A stretch of 64,000 bases of DNA from Streptomyces sp. HM190 (GTDB lineage: Bacteria; Actinomycetota; Actinomycetes; Streptomycetales; Streptomycetaceae). Shown here one piece after another: positions 8,635 to 17,149 of the stretch. Location of the stretch: contig NZ_CP047318.1 of NCBI RefSeq assembly GCF_009857135.1, positions 5,828,001-5,892,000 of the forward strand. Reading direction: 5' to 3'. The notes beneath the pieces are model-generated. The model saw nothing but the letters and a program-made list of their open reading frames with translations. It was not told where the DNA came from and searched no databases. How positions within the stretch are numbered: the first letter of the stretch is position 1; each line of letters opens with the position of its first letter. A program made the position numbers and the translations under genes.

Positions 8635-8912
8635 CGCGCGACACCCCCGTCCTCGGACCGCGCGGACCTGCGGGCGCGCTGGTCACGCTGCCACAGGGCG
8701 TAGGCGGCGGCCGTGAGCGCGGTGGAGATCAGCACCCAGGCCATCTGGTACCAGTAGAAGAACGGGATACCGATGAACGCGGGATCCGTCTTGGCGTACG
8801 AACCGACCCAGAGCATCGCCACGAACGGGGCGAACAGGAACAGGGCGATGACTACTCTGACAGGTGTCACCGCCGGTGTCTCCGGTGATTTCACGTCGGG
8901 CGCATTGGACAT
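8631..8912 (-). CDS. DUF3311 family small membrane protein, partner of the SSS permease
   Basis: A 93-residue protein starting MSNAPDVKS at 8912, preceded by AGGGGACGGAG. Two transmembrane helices are visible: VVIALFLFAPFVAMLWVG, then the FFYWYQMAWVLIS-to-AAYALW segment. The FxxWYQ-type motif before helix 2 is characteristic of the family. A basic cytoplasmic tail (QRDQRARRSAR) follows. It overlaps the permease gene and presumably helps its assembly or function, by analogy with other small SSS partners. Confidence 0.85.
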   Translation of the reverse strand: MSNAPDVKSPETPAVTPVRVVIALFLFAPFVAMLWVGSYAKTDPAFIGIPFFYWYQMAWVLISTALTAAAYALWQRDQRARRSARSEDGGVAR

Positions 8913-9107
8913 ACCAGGGCTCCGTCCCCTCACTGATCACCTGAGCAATGCGCAGGAAATCTAAGGGACTGCTCCGCTGCGCGTAACCCCTGTTCGCATA
9001 ACGGAGTTGCGGAGGTATTGCGTCCCGTGCGTCCATTCCGGCGCACGGGACGGCGGCTGGTGCGGGGGATCGGCTGCCGCCGCGGGGGGCCGGGCGCCGC
9101 GGACCGG

Positions 9108-9872
9108 TCAGTCCTGCGGGCGCTTGAGGCGCGCCACGAACTTGTAGCGGTCGCCCCGGTAGACGGACCGCACCCACTCCACCGGCTGGCCCTCCTTGTC
9201 CACGGAGTGGCGGGAGAGCATCAGCATCGGCAGGCCCACGTCCGTGCCGAGCAGTCCGGCCTCGCGCGGGGTGGCCAGCGAGGTCTCGATGGTCTCCTCG
9301 GCCTCGGCCAGATGGACGTCGTACACCTCGGCGAGCGCGGTGTACAGGGACGTGTACTTGACCAGTGACCTGCGCAGGGCCGGGAACCGCTTGGCGGACA
9401 GATGGGTTGTCTCGATGGCCATCGGCTCGCCGTTGGCCATGCGGAGCCGCTCGATCCGCAGGACCCGTCCGCCCGCCGTGATGTCGAGCAGCCCGGCGAG
9501 GGTGTCGTCGGCGGTGACGTAGCCGATGTCCAGCAGCTGGGACGTCGGTTCCAGGCCCTGGGCGCGCATGTCCTCCGTGTACGAGGTGAGTTGCAGGGCC
9601 TGGGAGACCTTCGGCTTGGCGACGAACGTGCCCTTGCCCTGGATGCGCTCCAGGCGACCCTCGACCACCAGTTCCTGCAGCGCCTGCCGCACGGTCGTGC
9701 GCGAGGTGTCGAACTCGGCGGCGAGTGTCCGCTCCGGGGGGACCGGCGTGCCGGGCGGCAGGGTTTCGGTCATGTCCAGCAGGTGCTTCTTCAGGCGGTA
9801 GTACTTGGGCACACGCGCGGTACGGACGTTCGCCCCGTTCTCGTTCTCCGCACTGCTGACGTCGGTGCTCAT
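9108..9872 (-). CDS. dasR: GntR/HutC-family regulator DasR
   Basis: A 254-residue regulator. The N-terminal winged helix (residues ~22-88) contains PPERTLAAEFDTSRTTVRQ and LERIQGKGTFVAKPKV. The C-terminal ~150 residues are a UTRA ligand domain (RVLRIERLRMANGEPMAIE...). In streptomycetes DasR is the global repressor of N-acetylglucosamine and chitin catabolism, released by glucosamine-6-phosphate and related phosphosugars. It binds dre sites of the type ACTGGTCTAGACCACT. Identity rests on sequence character plus its place next to dasABCD and nagB. Dre-like sites upstream of its own start suggest autoregulation. Confidence 0.95.
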   Translation of the reverse strand: MSTDVSSAENENGANVRTARVPKYYRLKKHLLDMTETLPPGTPVPPERTLAAEFDTSRTTVRQALQELVVEGRLERIQGKGTFVAKPKVSQALQLTSYTEDMRAQGLEPTSQLLDIGYVTADDTLAGLLDITAGGRVLRIERLRMANGEPMAIETTHLSAKRFPALRRSLVKYTSLYTALAEVYDVHLAEAEETIETSLATPREAGLLGTDVGLPMLMLSRHSVDKEGQPVEWVRSVYRGDRYKFVARLKRPQD

Positions 9873-9928
9873 GCTCCGCCTTCCCGGCTCCTAGTGGCGT
9901 GATCCTTCTGTATACCCGCAGAGCCCTC

Positions 9929-9944
9929 GCTGGTCTAGTCCACG
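9929..9944. promoter_or_regulatory. dre site upstream of dasR
   Basis: GCTGGTCTAGTCCACG matches the dre consensus ACTGGTCTAGACCACT at 13 of 16 positions by my count. It lies 57-72 bp before the dasR start. A weaker match, AGTGGTCTACCCGAAG (10/16), sits at 9979-9994. Confidence 0.75.
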
Positions 9945-10102
9945 GAGAGGGCTCCGCGGATCTCTTCCGAGAAGGTGCAGTGGTCTACCCGAAGAGTGTG
10001 ACTCAAGCGCTCGGTTTTCGCTGGCTTCTTACATAAAGGTTCTTGCATATGTAGGTCGCATAACGGCTGGTGGGGGCTGGTTCGCGCACCCTTGACACGT
10101 CG

Positions 10103-10143
10103 ATTGGTCTGAGCCAAGCTCCGGCGTACTGGTCTACACCATT
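10103..10143. promoter_or_regulatory. two dre sites in the dasA promoter
   Basis: ACTGGTCTACACCATT at 10128-10143 matches the dre consensus at 14/16 positions. A weaker one, ATTGGTCTGAGCCAAG (10/16), lies at 10103-10118. A TTGACA-like -35 element is at 10092-10097, with a possible -10 at 10115-10120. If so, the upstream dre overlaps the core promoter and the downstream one lies at or after the transcription start: a repressor arrangement. Confidence 0.8.
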
Positions 10144-10202
10144 GGTCCAGGTCCCGGCCCCATGGGCGGTACGTCTGTCACCGCGGGGAGCAGGGGGGTT
10201 TG

Positions 10203-10234
10203 TGGCATCCCTGAGGAATGGCATCCCTGAGGAG
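10203..10234 (+). repeat. tandem 16-bp duplication covering the dasA ribosome-binding region
   Basis: TGGCATCCCTGAGGAA (10203-10218) is followed directly by TGGCATCCCTGAGGAG (10219-10234), 15/16 identical. Each copy ends in a purine-rich GAGGA. The second supplies the Shine-Dalgarno for the dasA GTG at 10241. Confidence 0.85.
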
Positions 10235-10240
10235 GGTGGC

Positions 10241-11518
10241 GTGAAGCGCAAGCTGACAACCGCGATCTGTGTGGCGGGCCTGATGGTCTCCGTCGCGGCG
10301 TGCGGGGGCGAGAGCGGGGGCTCGGACAAGGCGGCCGACACCAAGGAACTGACCGTCTGGCTCACCGTCGACGCGCAGAACAACTGGCCGGATCTGGTCA
10401 AGGCCGCGGACGCGGCGGTCAAGAAGAAGCACCCCGGCATCAAGATCAGGCACGAGTACTACGGCTGGCCCGACAAGAACGCCAAGCTGGACGCCGTCCT
10501 CGCCACCGACAAGGCCCCCGATGTCGTCGAGATGGGCAACACCGAGATGCTCGCCTACATGGTCAAGGGTGCCTTCGCCCCCGTGGATCCGGCGAAGTTC
10601 GACAACTCCGGCGCCTGGCTCGACGGCCTCAAGGCCTCCGTGACCTACGAGGGCAAGACCTACGGTGTCCCGTACTACGCCGGCGGCCGCGTCGCCAACT
10701 GGCGCAAGGACGTCTTCGCCGCGGTCGGCGTCAAGTCCCCGCCGAAGACGTACGACGAGCTGACCGCCGCGCTCGACAAGCTCCAGAAGAAGCAGGGCGA
10801 CAAGTTCAGTGCCTGGTACCAGCCCACCCGTGACTGGTACGCGGCCATGTCCTTCGTCTACGACGCCGGCGGCTCCATAGCCGTCGAGTCGGGCGGCCAG
10901 TGGAAGGCCAACCTCTCCTCCCCGGAGTCCGTCAAGGGCCTCAAGGAGTTCGAGAACGTCGTCGACAGCTACATGCACGGCGACAAGACCAAGGACGAGT
11001 CCGACCGGTACATCGTCTACGGCCAGGGCAAGTCCGGCATGATCTTCTCCCCCGCGTGGGAGGGCGCGACCGCCGCGGCCAAGGAGAACGACAAGACCGG
11101 CAAGCTCGCCGGCCATGTCGAGAACTTCGTGATGCCCGGCCCGTCCGGCAAGAACCTGCCCGTCTTCCTCGGCGGCTCCGACCTCGCCGTCCCCGTGAAG
11201 TCCGACGCACAGGACGTCGCCGCCGAGTGGATCAACGCCTTCACCGGCCCCGCCGGCCAGAAGGGGCTGATGGAGAAGGGCAACCTGCCCAACAACAAGA
11301 CCGACCTCGCCACCCTCAAGGACGACCCCGCGACGGCGGTCCCCGCCACCGCGGCCGAGTCCAACTGGTTCGTCCCGATGGCGCCCGGCTGGGGCCAGGT
11401 CGAGAAGGCCCAGATCCTCCAGACCATGCTCCAGAACATCGGCACCGGCAAGAAGACGGTCGAGCAGGCCGCCAAGGAGGCGGACGCCGCGATCGACAAG
11501 GTCATCAACACCAAGTGA
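10241..11518 (+). CDS. dasA: N,N'-diacetylchitobiose/GlcNAc-type ABC transporter, substrate-binding lipoprotein DasA
   Basis: A 425-residue extracytoplasmic binding protein (SBP family 1). GTG at 10241 has GGAGG ten bases upstream. The lipoprotein signal is short: a KRK n-region, a hydrophobic stretch and lipobox SVAAC, with the lipidated Cys about 20 residues in. Mature features include VWLTVDAQNNWPDLVKAA and DVVEMGNTEM. In S. coelicolor DasA binds chitobiose and its loss affects sporulation and chitin use. It is followed by an intergenic hairpin and then dasB-dasC. No ATPase gene is present; the shared MsiK ATPase encoded elsewhere usually serves such transporters. Confidence 0.95.
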   Translation: MKRKLTTAICVAGLMVSVAACGGESGGSDKAADTKELTVWLTVDAQNNWPDLVKAADAAVKKKHPGIKIRHEYYGWPDKNAKLDAVLATDKAPDVVEMGNTEMLAYMVKGAFAPVDPAKFDNSGAWLDGLKASVTYEGKTYGVPYYAGGRVANWRKDVFAAVGVKSPPKTYDELTAALDKLQKKQGDKFSAWYQPTRDWYAAMSFVYDAGGSIAVESGGQWKANLSSPESVKGLKEFENVVDSYMHGDKTKDESDRYIVYGQGKSGMIFSPAWEGATAAAKENDKTGKLAGHVENFVMPGPSGKNLPVFLGGSDLAVPVKSDAQDVAAEWINAFTGPAGQKGLMEKGNLPNNKTDLATLKDDPATAVPATAAESNWFVPMAPGWGQVEKAQILQTMLQNIGTGKKTVEQAAKEADAAIDKVINTK

Positions 11519-11525
11519 TGGTCGA

Positions 11526-11569
11526 CCCCCGCTCGGGCCGGGTCCACGGACGCCGGGCCCGACCGGGGG
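11526..11569 (+). terminator. attenuator hairpin between dasA and dasB
   Basis: CCCCCG..CGGGCC (11526-11539) pairs with GGGCCCG..CGGGGG (11555-11569) around a short loop containing a second small stem. It is placed just after the dasA stop. Such a partial terminator would keep binding-protein mRNA above permease mRNA. Confidence 0.6.
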
Positions 11570-11777
11570 TGCCACGGATTCGGTCCGTGGGCGCCCTCAG
11601 CCGACCGGCGGATCCCACGCCGGTGCCGCGAAGGGCCGTGGGGGCGCCGCCCGTGCGTCGTGGCTCGTCGCGCGGCTCCCCGCACCCCTGCTCGGGTGCC
11701 TCACCGTCCGGCTCCGGACGGGGCGAGGCCGGCGGGGCGTTGATCGGCTCCCTCTTCATTTGCTTTAGGAGCGCGCG

Positions 11778-12770
11778 ATGAGTGCCGCAGACACGACCAC
11801 TCCGACCAAGGTGCCGCCACCGCGGCAGGCGCCGCCAGGACCACCCGCCGCGGCGAGCTCGGCCCCCGGCCCGAAGCGTTCCGGCGGAGCAGCGGTCCCT
11901 TGGGCGCTCCTCGCCCCCTGCCTGCTGGTCCTCGCCGTCGTCCTCGGCTACCCCCTGGTCCGTCTGGTCACGCTCTCCTTCCAGAAGTTCGGCCAGTCCC
12001 AGCTGTGGGGCTTCCAGCCGGCGGAGTCGGTCGGCTTCGACAACTTCGCCAAGGTGCTGGGGGACGGCGAGTTCTGGACGGTCGTCGTACGGACCGTCGT
12101 CTTCGCCGCCGCCTGCGTCGTGTTCACCATGGTCATCGGCATGCTGATCGCCCTCCTGCTCCAGCGGGTCTCGGGCTGGGTGAAGACCCTCATCAACATC
12201 GCGCTCGTGGCGAGCTGGGGCATGCCGATCATCGTGGCCACCACCGTCTTCAAGTGGCTGTTCGACTCCGACTACGGCATCTTCAACGCACTCCTCAGCA
12301 AGCTCCCCGGCGTCGACATGATCGGCCACAACTGGTTCGCGAGCGGCCCCGAGGGCCTCGCCGTCATCACCCTGCTCGTGGTGTGGGGCGCCGTGCCGTT
12401 CGTGGTCATCACCCTCAGCGCCGGACTCACCCAGGTGCCGAAGGAGTTGGAGGAGGCCGCCCGCCTGGACGGCGCCGGCGCGTGGGGCGTCTACCGCTAT
12501 GTCACCCTCCCCATCCTGAAGCCGATCGTCGTGATGCTCACGACGCTCTCCGTCATCTGGGACATGGGGGTCTTCCCGCAGGTCTTCGTGATGCGCAACG
12601 GCCACCCGGAGGCCGAGTTCCAACTGCTCACCACCTACTCGTACGACAGGGCCTTCGTGGTCAACGACTACGCGCAGGGCTCCGCGATCGCGCTTCTCAC
12701 CGTGCTGTTGCTGCTCGGCGTGATCGGCGTCTACATGCGCCAGATGCTGAAGATCGGAGAGGTCGAATGA
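11778..12770 (+). CDS. dasB: ABC sugar transporter permease DasB
   Basis: A 330-residue MalF-type inner-membrane permease with six hydrophobic segments after a Pro/Ala-rich cytoplasmic N-terminus. The EAA loop that docks the ATPase is EEAARLDGAGAWGVYRYVTLP. The ATG at 11778 follows AGGAGCGCGCG. It overlaps dasC (ATGA), so the two are coupled. With DasC it forms the membrane pore for chitobiose import. Confidence 0.95.
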   Translation: MSAADTTTPTKVPPPRQAPPGPPAAASSAPGPKRSGGAAVPWALLAPCLLVLAVVLGYPLVRLVTLSFQKFGQSQLWGFQPAESVGFDNFAKVLGDGEFWTVVVRTVVFAAACVVFTMVIGMLIALLLQRVSGWVKTLINIALVASWGMPIIVATTVFKWLFDSDYGIFNALLSKLPGVDMIGHNWFASGPEGLAVITLLVVWGAVPFVVITLSAGLTQVPKELEEAARLDGAGAWGVYRYVTLPILKPIVVMLTTLSVIWDMGVFPQVFVMRNGHPEAEFQLLTTYSYDRAFVVNDYAQGSAIALLTVLLLLGVIGVYMRQMLKIGEVE

Positions 12771-13609
12771 GCACAGCCACCGCCCGCGGTCGCCGCGGGT
12801 CCAGGCTCGGCTGGAACCTCCTCGGCCTCCTCGTCTTCGTCACCGCAGGCTTCCCGGTCTACTGGATGCTGAACACCGCGTTCAAACCGGCCGAGGACGC
12901 CATCGACCCGGACCCCAGCCTCCTGCCGACGTCCGTCACCCTCTCCAACTTCAGCCGCGCGCTGGACATCGCCGACTTCTGGGGCCCCGTGGGCCGCAGC
13001 CTCGTGGTGTCCCTGACGGTCGTCGTGATCGGTATCGTCGTCGGCATGCTGGCGGCCCTCGCCATCTCCCGCTTCGCCTTCCGTGGCCGCAAGGTGGTGA
13101 TCGTCGGCATCCTGGCCGTCCAGATGGTCCCGCTGGTCGCGATGATCATCCCGGTCTTCCTGCTCCTGAACGACCTGGGCCAGTACGACCGCCTCACCGG
13201 CCTCGTCATCACCTATCTGACGTTCATCCTCCCGTTCACGGTGTGGACCCTGCGCGGCTTCATCGTCAACATCCCGCGTGAGCTGGAGGAGGCCGCCATG
13301 GTCGACGGCTGCTCCCGCACCACCGCCTTCCTCCGCGTGGTCTTCCCCCTGCTCGCGCCCGGCATGGTGGCGACCTCGGTCTACGCCTTCATCCAGGCAT
13401 GGAACGAGTACCTGTACGCCCTGATGCTGATGAGCCAGCAGAACCAGACCGCCACCGTCTGGCTCGGCAACTTCACCACCAAACACGGCACCGAATACGC
13501 CCCGATGATGGCCGGCTCCACGATGATGGCCGTGCCGATCGTCGTCCTCTTCCTCCTCGTCCAGCGCAAGATGGCCGCGGGCCTCACCGCGGGCGCCGTG
13601 AAGGGATAA
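12767..13609 (+). CDS. dasC: ABC sugar transporter permease DasC
   Basis: A 280-residue MalG-type permease starting at the ATG at 12767, inside the end of dasB. Six membrane spans are visible, beginning LLGLLVFVTAGFPVYWMLNT. The EAA motif is EEAAMVDGCSRTTAFLRVVFP. It ends with VPIVVLFLLVQRKMAAGLTAG, the conserved MalG C-terminus. Seven bases separate it from dasD. Confidence 0.95.
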   Translation: MSTATARGRRGSRLGWNLLGLLVFVTAGFPVYWMLNTAFKPAEDAIDPDPSLLPTSVTLSNFSRALDIADFWGPVGRSLVVSLTVVVIGIVVGMLAALAISRFAFRGRKVVIVGILAVQMVPLVAMIIPVFLLLNDLGQYDRLTGLVITYLTFILPFTVWTLRGFIVNIPRELEEAAMVDGCSRTTAFLRVVFPLLAPGMVATSVYAFIQAWNEYLYALMLMSQQNQTATVWLGNFTTKHGTEYAPMMAGSTMMAVPIVVLFLLVQRKMAAGLTAGAVKG

Positions 13610-13616
13610 CCACCCG

Positions 13617-15149
13617 ATGACGACATTCGCCACCGGCTCGACCGGCTCCCACTCGGGGCAGGACGGCCTCACCCGGGACGCGCTGACCGTCCTCCAGCCC
13701 GGCTTCACGGGCACCACCGCCCCCGACTGGCTGCTGCGCCGCCTCGGTGAGGGCCTCGCCTCCGTCGGCCTCTTCGGCCGCAACATCACCTCTCCCGAAC
13801 AACTCTCCTCCCTCACTGCCCAGTTGCGCGCCGAGCACGAGGACGTCCTGGTCGCGATCGACGAGGAGGGCGGCGACGTCACCCGCCTGGAGGTCCGCAC
13901 CGGTTCCTCCGTCCCCGGCAACCACGCCCTGGGCGCCGTCGACGACCCCGACCTCACCCGGGACGTCGCCTTCGCCCTCGGCCGCCGCCTCGCCGAATGC
14001 GGCGTCAACTTCAACTGGGCTCCCTCCGCCGACGTCAACTCCAACCCGGCGAACCCCGTCATCGGCGTCCGCTCCTTCGGCGCCGATCCCGATCTGGTCG
14101 CCCGTCACACGGCCGCCTATGTCACCGGTCTCCAGGCCGCCGGGGTCGCCGCATGCACCAAGCACTTCCCGGGACACGGTGACACCGCTGTCGACTCCCA
14201 TCTGGCCCTGCCCCGCATCGACGCGGACCGCCCTCTGATCAAGTCCCGCGAACTGACGCCCTTCCACGCCGCCATCACCGCCGGCACCCGCGCCGTCATG
14301 AGCGCCCACATCCTCGTCCCGGCCCTCGACCCCGACCGCCCGGCGACCCTGTCCCACGGCATCCTCACCGACCTGCTCCGGGCCGAGCTGGGCCATGAGG
14401 GCCTCATCGTCACCGACGGCATGGAGATGCGGGCCATCGCCGGTACGTACGGCATCGAGCACGGCAGCGTCCTCGCCCTGGCCGCCGGTGCCGACGCCAT
14501 CTGCGTGGGCGGCGGCCTCGCCGACGACGACACCGTGCGGCGCCTGGCCGACGCCCTGGTCGCCGCCGTGCGGTCGGGCACCCTTCCCGAGGAGCGTCTC
14601 GCGGACGCGGCGAGCCGCGTCCGGGCCCTGGCCGAGTGGACCCGGCGGGCGGCCGGGGAAGCGGAGGCGAGGGAAGCGGACGCGGGGCGCCCGGATCTGG
14701 GCGAGATCGGGCTCGTCGCCGCCCGGCGCGCACTGAGGGCGACCTTCGCCCGGCAGCCGTACGAGCCCCCCGCCCAGCCTTTGTACGTCGCGGCCTTCAC
14801 CCCGGTGGCGAACATCGCCGTCGGCGACGAGACCCCCTGGGGTGTGGGCGCGGAACTCGCGCGTCTCCTCCCCGGCACCGAGACCGGCACCTTCGCGGGC
14901 GACAGCGCCGGCGCCTCCGCCCTCGCGGCGGCCGGCACCCGGCGTATCGTCGCCGTGGTCCGCGACGAGCACCGCCATCCCTGGATGGGCGATGCCCTCG
15001 ACGTCCTCCTCGCCACCCGCACCGACACCATCGTCGTCGAGATGGGCGTCCCCCAGTCACCGCCCCGCGGCGCCCTCCACATCGCCACCCACGGAGCGGC
15101 GCGCGTCTGCGGACGGGCGGCGGCCGAGGTCATCATGAGCGCCCGGTAG
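13617..15149 (+). CDS. dasD: GH3 beta-N-acetylglucosaminidase DasD
   Basis: A 510-residue NagZ-type glycoside hydrolase family 3 enzyme. The signature KHFPGHGDTAVDSHLALP carries the catalytic His-Asp pair of the NagZ subgroup. The nucleophile Asp lies in LIVTDGMEM. Early barrel motifs include LVAIDEEGGDVTRL. There is no signal peptide, so it should hydrolyse imported chitobiose to GlcNAc in the cytoplasm. It is co-directional with and close to dasC. The C-terminal ~150 residues form the second GH3 domain. The Shine-Dalgarno is poor, consistent with translation coupled to dasC. Confidence 0.93.
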   Translation: MTTFATGSTGSHSGQDGLTRDALTVLQPGFTGTTAPDWLLRRLGEGLASVGLFGRNITSPEQLSSLTAQLRAEHEDVLVAIDEEGGDVTRLEVRTGSSVPGNHALGAVDDPDLTRDVAFALGRRLAECGVNFNWAPSADVNSNPANPVIGVRSFGADPDLVARHTAAYVTGLQAAGVAACTKHFPGHGDTAVDSHLALPRIDADRPLIKSRELTPFHAAITAGTRAVMSAHILVPALDPDRPATLSHGILTDLLRAELGHEGLIVTDGMEMRAIAGTYGIEHGSVLALAAGADAICVGGGLADDDTVRRLADALVAAVRSGTLPEERLADAASRVRALAEWTRRAAGEAEAREADAGRPDLGEIGLVAARRALRATFARQPYEPPAQPLYVAAFTPVANIAVGDETPWGVGAELARLLPGTETGTFAGDSAGASALAAAGTRRIVAVVRDEHRHPWMGDALDVLLATRTDTIVVEMGVPQSPPRGALHIATHGAARVCGRAAAEVIMSAR

Positions 15150-15241
15150 CGCGCCCCGCCGTCCGACGTGCCCGGAGCGGCCGCCGGGGGAGAGGTCCCC
15201 CGCTGCCGGCGGTGAGGCGGGCGGGCCCCAGCCGCACAACA

Positions 15242-15284
15242 CGAAGGCGCCACGGCCCCTCCTTCCCGGGCCATGGCGCCTTCG
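15242..15284. terminator. bidirectional terminator between dasD and nagB
   Basis: Perfect 11-bp stem, CGAAGGCGCCA (15242-15252) with TGGCGCCTTCG (15274-15284), placed between two convergent genes. Confidence 0.8.
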
Positions 15285-15299
15285 CGCGTACCGGCCGCG

Positions 15300-16085
15300 T
15301 CAGATGCCCTGCCAGTCGGGCTTGTTGTCGTAGGTGTGCCGGAAGTAGTCCGCGTGCTTGAGCTTCGACGCGGCTGACTCGTCCACCACCACCGTGGCGT
15401 GCGGGTGCAGATGCAGCGCCGAGGCCGGGCACACCGCCGCCACCGGTCCCTCCACGGTGGCCGCGACCGCGTCCGCCTTGCCCTCGCCGGTGGCGAGCAG
15501 CACCAGGTGGCGTGCTTCCAGGATCGTGCCTATGCCCTGGGTGATGACGTGGTGCGGCACCTGCTCGATCTCCCCGCCGAAGAACCGCGCGTTGTCGATG
15601 CGGGTCTGCTCCGTGAGCGTCTTGATGCGGGTCCGGGAGGCCAGGGACGAGCACGGCTCGTTGAACCCGATGTGGCCGTCGGTCCCGATCCCGAGCAGCT
15701 GCAGATCCACGCCGCCCGCCTCGGCCAGGGCCCTGTCGTACGCCGCGCAGGCCCCCGGTATGTCCACGGCGGTGCCGTCCGGCCCCATGAACGCCTCCAT
15801 GCCGAGTCCCAGCGGCTCCAGCACCTCCCGGCTCAGCACCGAGCGGTACGACTCGGGGTGGTCGGCCGGCAGCCCCACGTACTCGTCGAGCTGGGCGATC
15901 CGAGCCCTGGAGACGTCCACGGCACCGGACCGTGCCTTCGCCGTGAGTGCCTGGTAGACGGGCAGCGGGGTCGACCCCGTGGCGACGCCGAGCAGCGCGT
16001 CGGGCTTCCGTCGGAGCAACTGCGCCATCGCCTCGGCTATGAGTTCGCCACCCGCCTTGGCATCCGGAACGATGACAACTTCCAC
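15300..16085 (-). CDS. nagB: glucosamine-6-phosphate deaminase
   Basis: A 261-residue NagB isomerase/deaminase converting GlcN-6-P to fructose-6-P and ammonia. The phosphosugar site GVATGSTPLPVYQAL, the catalytic QLDEYVGL and GIGTDGHIGFNEPCSS, and the allosteric-type ASRTRIKTLTE region are all present. Length is normal. It completes the pathway whose uptake and hydrolysis are encoded by dasABCD, and removes the DasR effector GlcN-6-P. A dre site lies 54-69 bp upstream of the ATG at 16085. Confidence 0.95.
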   Translation of the reverse strand: MEVVIVPDAKAGGELIAEAMAQLLRRKPDALLGVATGSTPLPVYQALTAKARSGAVDVSRARIAQLDEYVGLPADHPESYRSVLSREVLEPLGLGMEAFMGPDGTAVDIPGACAAYDRALAEAGGVDLQLLGIGTDGHIGFNEPCSSLASRTRIKTLTEQTRIDNARFFGGEIEQVPHHVITQGIGTILEARHLVLLATGEGKADAVAATVEGPVAAVCPASALHLHPHATVVVDESAASKLKHADYFRHTYDNKPDWQGI

Positions 16086-16138
16086 GCTGGCCCTGCCGAT
16101 CTTAAGAGGGGAACTCCACTGGGAGTGGGGAGATAGTG

Positions 16139-16154
16139 TGTGGTTTAGACCAAT
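16139..16154. promoter_or_regulatory. dre site upstream of nagB
   Basis: TGTGGTTTAGACCAAT matches the dre consensus at 12/16 positions by my count. Its location before nagB is where DasR control is known in S. coelicolor. Confidence 0.7.
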
Positions 16155-16192
16155 CTATCAGCAGAGCGGGCGATTGACGGATGTGTCCCGCG

Positions 16193-16396
16193 TCACGTGG
16201 GTGCGGCCGTCCTTCCAGGTCGCGACCCTGTCGTCCCTACCGGATCCGGCGAGGCGGTGGTGGTGTGGTCGCCGTCACCCCTGTCGCGGTGTGCCGCTGC
16301 TCGTGCGCCGCCACGTCCCGGTCGCGCGGCGACGCCTCGCCCGATACCCCTGTCGTCCCCGGTGGCGAGCAGTGTCCCGTCTGTGGGTGCACTCAT
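16193..16396 (-). pseudogene. remnant of a short-chain dehydrogenase/reductase (SDR)
   Basis: A 67-codon frame divergent from the TetR gene. Upstream of its ATG at 16396 is a strong GAGGAGG at good spacing. The product starts MSAPTDGTLLATGDDRGIG and continues GVAARPGRGGARAAAHRD. This resembles the first ~40 residues of an SDR (TGxxxGIG dinucleotide motif, then helix and second strand) with eroded positions. The remaining ~180 residues and the YxxxK catalytic motif are absent. I infer a truncated, decayed target gene of the neighbouring TetR regulator. Confidence 0.5.
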
Positions 16397-16418
16397 GTCG
16401 GCCCCCTCCTCGTAATTC

Positions 16419-16479
16419 CTAGCGGTCGCTACAGAAATCACCGTAGGCCCGGCCGCTGACGTTTGTCTAGTGTCCGCTA
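16419..16479. promoter_or_regulatory. paired operator-like sites in the TetR/SDR divergent region
   Basis: CTAGCGGTCGCTA (16419-16431) and CTAGTGTCCGCTA (16467-16479) share 10 of 13 bases and have dyad character (TAGCG/CGCTA). They start 48 bp apart and lie between the divergent starts. Such duplicated dyads are typical TetR operators. Confidence 0.55.
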
Positions 16480-16492
16480 TAAAATCGGCCCC

Positions 16493-17149
16493 ATGGTGAC
16501 CAAGGAGAGCAAGCAGCGCGGCCGCCCTCGCTCCTTCGACCGTGCGACCGCCCTGGAGAAAGCGGTCCTGGCGTTCTGGGAGAACGGTTACGAGGCCACC
16601 TCGGTCGCCGACCTGACCCGTGTCATGGGCATCGGTGCCCCGAGCCTGTACTCGGCATTCGGCGACAAGCGGTCCCTCTTCGAAGAGGTGGTCCGCGAGT
16701 ACGACAGCCGGTATGGCTCGTTCACCGACCGGGCCCTGGAGGAGGAGCCCACCGCGCGGGCCGCCGTGGAGCGGATACTGCGCGAGGCCGCCGTCGCGTA
16801 CACGGACCCCGCCCATCCCCACGGCTGTCTGGTGGTCCACGCCGCCACCAACTGCACCAGCCGTGAGGTGGAGGACTCCCTCCGCGCCAAGCGCAACGCG
16901 TGGATCACCGTCTTCGAGAGCCGCATAAGAGCGGACATCGCGACAGGTGAACTGCCCGCCGACACGGATGTCTCCGCGCTCGCCCGCCATACCGGCGTGA
17001 TCATCCAGGGCATGTCGCAGCAGGCGCGGGACGGCGCGACCAGGCAGGAACTGGAGGCGGTCGCCGAACTGGCGATGGCGGTCTGGCCCCGCCCCGCACG
17101 CTCCACCCGCGCCGCCACATCGACGCCCCGGCCCATGTCCGACGCGTGA
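16493..17149 (+). CDS. TetR/AcrR-family transcriptional regulator
   Basis: A 218-residue regulator. The N-terminal HTH is GRPRSFDRATALEKAVLAFWENGYEATSVADLTRVMGIGAPSLYSAFGDKRSLFEE in type: the AcrR class with the PSLYSAFGDK recognition helix. The C-terminal ligand domain carries HPHGCLVVHAATNC, seen in the TetR subgroup that usually regulates an adjacent oxidoreductase. The ATG at 16493 is preferred because the upstream frame would overlap operator-like dyads. Its likely former partner is the decayed SDR on the other strand. Ligand unknown. Confidence 0.85.
   Translation: MVTKESKQRGRPRSFDRATALEKAVLAFWENGYEATSVADLTRVMGIGAPSLYSAFGDKRSLFEEVVREYDSRYGSFTDRALEEEPTARAAVERILREAAVAYTDPAHPHGCLVVHAATNCTSREVEDSLRAKRNAWITVFESRIRADIATGELPADTDVSALARHTGVIIQGMSQQARDGATRQELEAVAELAMAVWPRPARSTRAATSTPRPMSDA

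Noticed and set aside
6757..8703. 648-codon plus-strand frame
   Set aside because: Runs antisense to the nucleoside hydrolase start and the permease; Arg/Asp/His-rich with no recognisable features.
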